DNA of 48,211 nt from JANXSD01 sp043758125 (GTDB taxonomy: Bacteria > Bacteroidota > Bacteroidia > AKYH767-A > OLB10): positions 1 to 48,211 of the forward strand of contig JAYVOC010000246.1 of NCBI GenBank assembly GCA_043758125.1, read 5' to 3'. Numbering within the stretch: position 1 is the stretch's first letter; the number at the start of each line of letters is the position of its first letter. This document shows positions 43,192-48,211 of the stretch, piece after piece. Under the pieces are notes generated by a model that did no database searches, was not told the DNA's origin, and saw only the letters and a list, made by a program, of their open reading frames with translations. The position numbers and the translations under genes are program-made.

Positions 43192-46100
43192 TGCCATCTA
43201 TTGTTTGAATTTCTTCCCAAACATTATTGACATTTAATTTTTCAATTACGTATCTGTCAACGCCTGAATTCCAATCGAAATATTTTGTCCATTTTAAAAT
43301 ATTACTTAAATCATTTTGTTGGATTTGAAGTAAAATAGACGAATTAATATTACTTGATGCTGTAGCGCTATTGCAAACATTTTGAATTTCTACTTTATAA
43401 TAATATTCCTGTTGACCCACTTCAACATCATAATCAGAAAACTCGTGCATGAGTGCTGGAACAGAGGCTAAGAATTTAAAATTCTGTTTATCAGTTGATC
43501 TAAAAATATTATATCGTTCAACTAAATCAGGGTGCAATATTGGTGTCTTCCATTCAGTGAGAACGAAATGATTATCAACAACAGTACTTCTAATTACATC
43601 TACGTATTGATTACTAATATCACTTGATGGAGTGGCGTTTGCTGTATCGCTCCACGAATTAAACATAGCATCTTGGCAGATTGCAACAGCGCTAATTTTG
43701 TATGAATAAACCATCGGACAATACGTTGTTGTATCTGTAAATTGATGTGTGTTTGTATCAACAGATGCAACAATCTGATAAGGGCCTGCTAAATTCTCTT
43801 GGCGATAGATATCATATCTGTTAAATTCGCAACCCAAGTAGGGTGTCCAATTAAGATTTACCTTCAACGTATCAGCTTGGGCTTCTACATTCATTGTGGT
43901 GTGTTCTTTAAGTGCAGTAATAGGTTCATGGTGTAAACAGAAATCAAATGCTGCAACTTTATAAGTATAAGTATTAGTTAGTGTAGATACATTATAATCT
44001 TTGTAAACTGGTATATTATTGATGATAGCTACATTGTTTTGAAATATTTGTGCTATACTATCATAACTAGAAGTTACATTATTATAACGATAAACAATAT
44101 AATAATTCATATCTCGTAAGTTGCAGAGATGCCAATTTAATTCCACTTCGTGATCGTCATTTACTGTTACTCTATATAGACTTGTTGGTGGTGGTGGAAT
44201 AGTATCGAAAACTGTTATTAAATTAGGCCAAGCAAATGTTGAAGAGCAACCACCTTCATTCGTAACAATAAGTGTTATTGAGTATACACCATCTGCATTA
44301 AAAATATATAAAGGATTTTCCAAATTGGATGTATCACCGTTACCAAAGTCCCAATGAAAGTTAGGATTATAAAGTTCTTCAGAAGTATTTATAAACTGAA
44401 CATTTACTGGACTACAACCTTGCGTAACATCTGATAAAAAACCTGCAATAGGTTGATTATTCACAATAATATTTTGTGCAAAGACAAAAGTATCTGCACA
44501 CCCATAATTATTTTTTGATATTAGTTTTATCGAATAACTTCCTCCTTGCAAATAAGTATAGGTAGGATTATTTCCATAAATTATATTGCCGTCACCCATT
44601 ATCCAAATTGAGCTATCAGCAATAGATCCTGAATTATCTAAATGAACAGTAAAAGGTGTGCAACCAACGAGATCGCTCGTTGTAAAATTCGCAGAAATTA
44701 ATGGCGAAACTAAAATTGGCTGTGGCATCGTATAAATTGTTGAACAACCAGTTGAGTCTATTGTATATAATGATACAGTATAACTACCAGAATCAGGATA
44801 TATATGAACTGGATTAATAGAATTGTCAGTTGTTCCATCTCCAAAGTTCCAATTCCATCCTATAGCACCTTGAGAGGAATCGGTAAATGCGATTGCAAGA
44901 GGTGCGCATCCAAAATGAGTTGATACATTAAAGTATGGAATAGATCCTCGAACAGTAATGAATTGTGTTTTCACTATCGTATCTGCACATCCAAATTGAT
45001 TTTTACTTATAAGCATTACAGTATAAATTCCGGGAGCAGAATAAACATGCGAAGGATTTTGCAAACTAGAATTACTTCCATCACCGAAATCCCAAATCCA
45101 GTTGTTAGTACTTTGTGATTGGTCAGTGAAATTTACTATTAAAGGAACGCATCCAGAAGTACTATCAGCAGCGAAATTTGCAGTAGCAGTTCCAACTGCA
45201 ATTAATGAATCAACTTTTAGAGTATCATAACATCCGCTACTTGACTGAACAACTAATTGAATAGAATAAATTCCATCAACTGTATAAGTATGTGATGGAT
45301 TTTTTTGATTAGAAGTAAAGCTATCTCCGAAATCCCATGCCCATGATATTGCATTCGAAGAAGAGTCAATGAATGTTGTAGTAAATGGATTACATCCAGA
45401 TGAATCGTTAAGAATAAAATACGATAACGTTCCATTAAAACTTGGCTTCGATATTGATTTTGAACATTGATTTACATCAGTTACTTTTAAAGTAATTGGA
45501 CCTGATGGAGGTTTTAAATAAGTATGAACTGGATTTTGTAAAGTAGAAGAATCACCATCACCAAAATCCCATTGCCATTTTACTGCATCAGTACTTAAAT
45601 TAGTAAATGTTGCAACTGTTGGAATACAATTTCCAGTATAGGTATAGCTGAAATCTGGTATCAGATCAGCCACATAAACAAGGTTAGGAATTGTTATTGA
45701 TTTACTGCAGATATCTTTATATGCAGTTAAAGTAACATCATGATATCCTAAACTAAAATATGTATGCTGCGGATCTTTTACAGAACTTATTCCACCATCA
45801 CCAAAACTCCAAGACCATGCATCACTATTTGTAGACTTATTCGTAAACTGAACATATACATACTGGCAATTACTAACTGGAGGTGTATAAGTAAATGATG
45901 GTTTCGGATCAAAAATTTGAATCAGATATATCATGTTAAAAGTAGTCGGACAATTATTAATATCCGTTGCAACTAATGTTACTTGAAAAGATAATGAATC
46001 AGTATAAACATGTGTTGCATTTTTTACATTTGAAGTTGATCCGTCGCCAAAACTCCAATCATAAGACGCGTAATTCATATTACCTACGCTAAAACTTATT

Positions 46101-48211
46101 GTATCTCCGGCACACGCTCTTCTTGTATTTGCTGAAATAGGATTATTTACACTTACTGAAAAAGATTTAGCAACGTAAGTACTACAATGATTTGTATCAA
46201 CAGCATTCAAACTAATTACATAACTCCCATTTGAGTTTGGATATAAAATAGATGTTGATGATGCATTAGAAGTATTCCAATTTCCGAAATCCCAAACAGA
46301 TGAAATTGTAGGTATCATTGTACTAACATTTACGATAACACCAGTACAAGTATTCTGCGTAACAATATTAAAATCAGTAACTGGTTTTACTACATGATAA
46401 ATTTCTGAAAACAATAATGTATCATTATTACCTAATGAATCAGTCGCTATTAAAATAGTTTGAAATGCTCCGGATGTAATGTAGGAATGAATTGGATTTT
46501 GTTGAGATGAAGTTGTTCCATCACCAAACAACCAAACAACACTCGCTGCACTTGTATATGGATTATTATACTGAACAGTATATGGAGCGCAATGATAAAC
46601 AATTGGTGTTGGTTGAATTACTCCTCCACCTAAAGATCCACTTCCTGGACCTGCTGGTCCGAAAGTAATCGGAGGATAAGTATAGGTATACTGGCAACTA
46701 TCATTTCCAATAGTAAGAGAAATAGTATATGGTCCTAAACCTGCAAAAGTATGTGCAGGATCTTGTAATGACGATGAATCTCCATCACCAAATGACCAAT
46801 GCCACCATGTTGCACTTGTAGAATTTGCGTGAAACTGAGCATCAATTGGTATAATAGTATCAGTAACAACAATTGTTGCATTTGCTCCTAAACCAGTAAT
46901 TTGAACACCTCCACTTGATTGTAATGTAGTACTACAACCACCAGGAGTAGTTACTTGTAAGGTAATATCAAAAGATCCAGGATTCGAATAAGAATGAGTT
47001 GGGTTTTGTAAAGAAGAATTACCTCCATCACCAAAACTCCAATTCCAAGCTGCTGCATTTAGAGAACTATCAGAAAATGTTACAATATAGGGTGGACACT
47101 TTGTAACACTATAAGAAAAATCTGGAACAGCACCATCAATAATAAATGTTTGGAAGTTTCCAATGTAATAAGAGCACCCACCATTGGGCATCCAAGTAGT
47201 TAATGAAACCGTATATGTTCCGGGTGTATCATAAGTATGAGCAGGATTTGATAATGTTGATGTTGTTCCGTCACCAAAATCCCATAACCATGCGGATGCA
47301 GAAGAAGCATCAGCAAAATTTACAGAATGTGGTGCACAAGCAGTAATTGGGGCAGGCGATATAAAATTCATTATTGAACCAGTCACATTTATTGCTGTTG
47401 GATAAACTAAAGTATCCTTACAGCCTTGTGTGTTTGTTACAATAAGACTTACAGTATATGTTCCAATGTTATTATATACGTGACTTGGATGTTGTAAAGT
47501 TGAATATGTTCCATCGCCAAAACTCCAGCTATAAGAAACTGCATTTATAGATGTATTTGAAAAATTTACTGTTAATGGATTACATCCTGTTGTAATATCA
47601 GGATGAAATGATGCTGTTGGTCCGTTTACGTTTACATAGTACCAGTTATTCTTTACAATTTTAGTACATCCATTCTGACTAGTTGCAACTAAGGAAGGAA
47701 CAAAATATCCAATTGAATCATATACATGTACAGGATTTGGTAAAATAGAAGTCTGACCATCCCCAAAATCCCAAAACCACGAGAAATTACCTAAAGAAGA
47801 ACCATTAGAGAAAGTTACGGTTAATGGTTTACAACCTGCATTATTCGCCATTGTAAACTGAGGTGATGGAGACGCATCAACTCTCACTGTATCCAAAAAG
47901 ACTTTTTGCGAACATCCATTAGGATAAACAATATTCACATATCCTGCATAAACTCCTGCAGAATCATAATAACATCCTGCATTTTTTGTGAAAGCAGAAT
48001 CTCCATTACCAAATACCCAATAAGAATTCGATGGACTTGGTGCAGTACTAGTAAATGAAATTGAAAATGGAGTACATCCAATTACTGGACCTGATGTAAT
48101 TATTGGTAAAGGATTACTTAATACATCCAAAGTAGAAATTAGATGTGCAGTATCCTTACATCCAAAACTATTTTGCGTAATTAATTCAACATTAAAATTA
48201 CCAACAATCGA
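43166..48211 (-). CDS. Giant PKD-repeat / fibronectin-III-like surface protein, 5' partial and apparently 3' truncated
   Basis: At least 1681 residues; the frame is open to the right edge, where codons continue a PKD unit (SIVGNFNVELITQNSFGCK). About sixteen PKD repeats (visible as W-x-FG(D/N)G motifs about 80 residues apart) fill roughly residues 1-1330, then three complete fibronectin-III-like domains and part of a fourth follow. The protein stops at WEEK, in the middle of the last domain, with none of the expected T9SS or gliding-motility C-terminal (CHU_C) domain. Such proteins are usually exported by T9SS. It may be a truncated remnant, or carry no sorting signal. It overlaps yihY by 26 bases at its 3' end. 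Confidence 0.88.
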   Translation of the reverse strand, partial: SIVGNFNVELITQNSFGCKDTAHLISTLDVLSNPLPIITSGPVIGCTPFSISFTSTAPSPSNSYWVFGNGDSAFTKNAGCYYDSAGVYAGYVNIVYPNGCSQKVFLDTVRVDASPSPQFTMANNAGCKPLTVTFSNGSSLGNFSWFWDFGDGQTSILPNPVHVYDSIGYFVPSLVATSQNGCTKIVKNNWYYVNVNGPTASFHPDITTGCNPLTVNFSNTSINAVSYSWSFGDGTYSTLQHPSHVYNNIGTYTVSLIVTNTQGCKDTLVYPTAINVTGSIMNFISPAPITACAPHSVNFADASSASAWLWDFGDGTTSTLSNPAHTYDTPGTYTVSLTTWMPNGGCSYYIGNFQTFIIDGAVPDFSYSVTKCPPYIVTFSDSSLNAAAWNWSFGDGGNSSLQNPTHSYSNPGSFDITLQVTTPGGCSTTLQSSGGVQITGLGANATIVVTDTIIPIDAQFHANSTSATWWHWSFGDGDSSSLQDPAHTFAGLGPYTISLTIGNDSCQYTYTYPPITFGPAGPGSGSLGGGVIQPTPIVYHCAPYTVQYNNPYTSAASVVWLFGDGTTSSQQNPIHSYITSGAFQTILIATDSLGNNDTLLFSEIYHVVKPVTDFNIVTQNTCTGVIVNVSTMIPTISSVWDFGNWNTSNASSTSILYPNSNGSYVISLNAVDTNHCSTYVAKSFSVSVNNPISANTRRACAGDTISFSVGNMNYASYDWSFGDGSTSNVKNATHVYTDSLSFQVTLVATDINNCPTTFNMIYLIQIFDPKPSFTYTPPVSNCQYVYVQFTNKSTNSDAWSWSFGDGGISSVKDPQHTYFSLGYHDVTLTAYKDICSKSITIPNLVYVADLIPDFSYTYTGNCIPTVATFTNLSTDAVKWQWDFGDGDSSTLQNPVHTYLKPPSGPITLKVTDVNQCSKSISKPSFNGTLSYFILNDSSGCNPFTTTFIDSSSNAISWAWDFGDSFTSNQKNPSHTYTVDGIYSIQLVVQSSSGCYDTLKVDSLIAVGTATANFAADSTSGCVPLIVNFTDQSQSTNNWIWDFGDGSNSSLQNPSHVYSAPGIYTVMLISKNQFGCADTIVKTQFITVRGSIPYFNVSTHFGCAPLAIAFTDSSQGAIGWNWNFGDGTTDNSINPVHIYPDSGSYTVSLYTIDSTGCSTIYTMPQPILVSPLISANFTTSDLVGCTPFTVHLDNSGSIADSSIWIMGDGNIIYGNNPTYTYLQGGSYSIKLISKNNYGCADTFVFAQNIIVNNQPIAGFLSDVTQGCSPVNVQFINTSEELYNPNFHWDFGNGDTSNLENPLYIFNADGVYSITLIVTNEGGCSSTFAWPNLITVFDTIPPPPTSLYRVTVNDDHEVELNWHLCNLRDMNYYIVYRYNNVTSSYDSIAQIFQNNVAIINNIPVYKDYNVSTLTNTYTYKVAAFDFCLHHEPITALKEHTTMNVEAQADTLKVNLNWTPYLGCEFNRYDIYRQENLAGPYQIVASVDTNTHQFTDTTTYCPMVYSYKISAVAICQDAMFNSWSDTANATPSSDISNQYVDVIRSTVVDNHFVLTEWKTPILHPDLVERYNIFRSTDKQNFKFLASVPALMHEFSDYDVEVGQQEYYYKVEIQNVCNSATASSNINSSILLQIQQNDLSNILKWTKYFDWNSGVDRYVIEKLNVNNVWEEIQTIDGTTVQWEEK

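Noticed and set aside
43166..48211. Repeat array (satellite or CRISPR) suggested by the periodic ~240-base pattern
   Set aside because: The period is that of PKD domains in an intact reading frame; the DNA units are divergent and have no constant repeat and variable spacer.

Overview
The window is AT-rich chromosomal DNA from a member of the Bacteroidota, probably a gliding or surface-glycan-rich lineage of the Flavobacteriia/Sphingobacteriia type. The evidence is: PKD-repeat surface proteins, one of which ends in a type IX secretion (T9SS) C-terminal sorting domain; the order rlmH - DUF4783 gene - nadC - yihY; a PASTA-domain gene directly after a D-Ala-D-Ala ligase; weak or absent Shine-Dalgarno sites; and several upstream matches to the Bacteroidota -7 promoter box TAnnTTTG. 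No tRNA, rRNA, CRISPR array, transposase or phage gene was seen.

Layout. (1) 1-4321, minus strand: a secreted protein cut by the left edge, a membrane-anchored PASTA protein, a 900-residue tandem D-Ala-D-Ala ligase fusion, and an RdgB-type nucleotide pyrophosphatase. (2) 4546-10764, plus strand: a large polytopic membrane protein and a 1.36-kb-residue T9SS cargo built from a propeller-like repeat module, nine PKD repeats, a CARDB-like domain and a sorting domain. (3) 10769-16456, minus strand: four glycosyltransferases and an asparagine-synthase-like protein lacking the glutaminase cysteine. (4) 16597-18399, minus strand: a badly decayed T9SS cargo with a tail-fibre-like repeat region and a peptidase S74 (endosialidase chaperone) domain. 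(5) 18592-29165, minus strand: an ABC-transporter-dependent polysaccharide locus (Wzm/Wzt-like exporter, four methyltransferases including FkbM, a GT11 fucosyltransferase, GT2 and GT4 enzymes and two unassigned glycosyltransferase-like proteins). (6) 29503-36385, plus strand: an ArnC-like GT2, a methyltransferase, a GT-C enzyme, a NodB-type deacetylase, a formyltransferase-like protein and a full-length AsnB. (7) 36399-40270: a multi-span membrane protein, an acyltransferase 3 and a GT4. (8) 40267-43191: rlmH, DUF4783, nadC, yihY. (9) 43166-48211, minus strand: a giant PKD/fibronectin-III protein open at the right edge, which stops inside its last domain and overlaps the yihY 3' end.

How it works together. 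Genes 10769-29165 look like one or two long operons, with many 4-16 bp overlaps, that assemble a methylated, fucosylated glycan on a lipid carrier and export it through Wzm/Wzt. The C-terminal domain of the Wzt-like ATPase suggests that the finished chain end is recognised. The oppositely oriented operon 29503-34369 combines four folds also found in the Arn (aminoarabinose) lipid A pathway: a polyprenyl-phosphate GT2, a GT-C transferase, a deacetylase/deformylase-type NodB domain and a formyltransferase domain. I propose that it makes and transfers a lipid-linked, N-modified sugar. Genes for sugar-nucleotide synthesis and for the initiating phosphoglycosyltransferase are absent and must lie elsewhere.

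All family calls come from reading motifs by eye; no database search was run.
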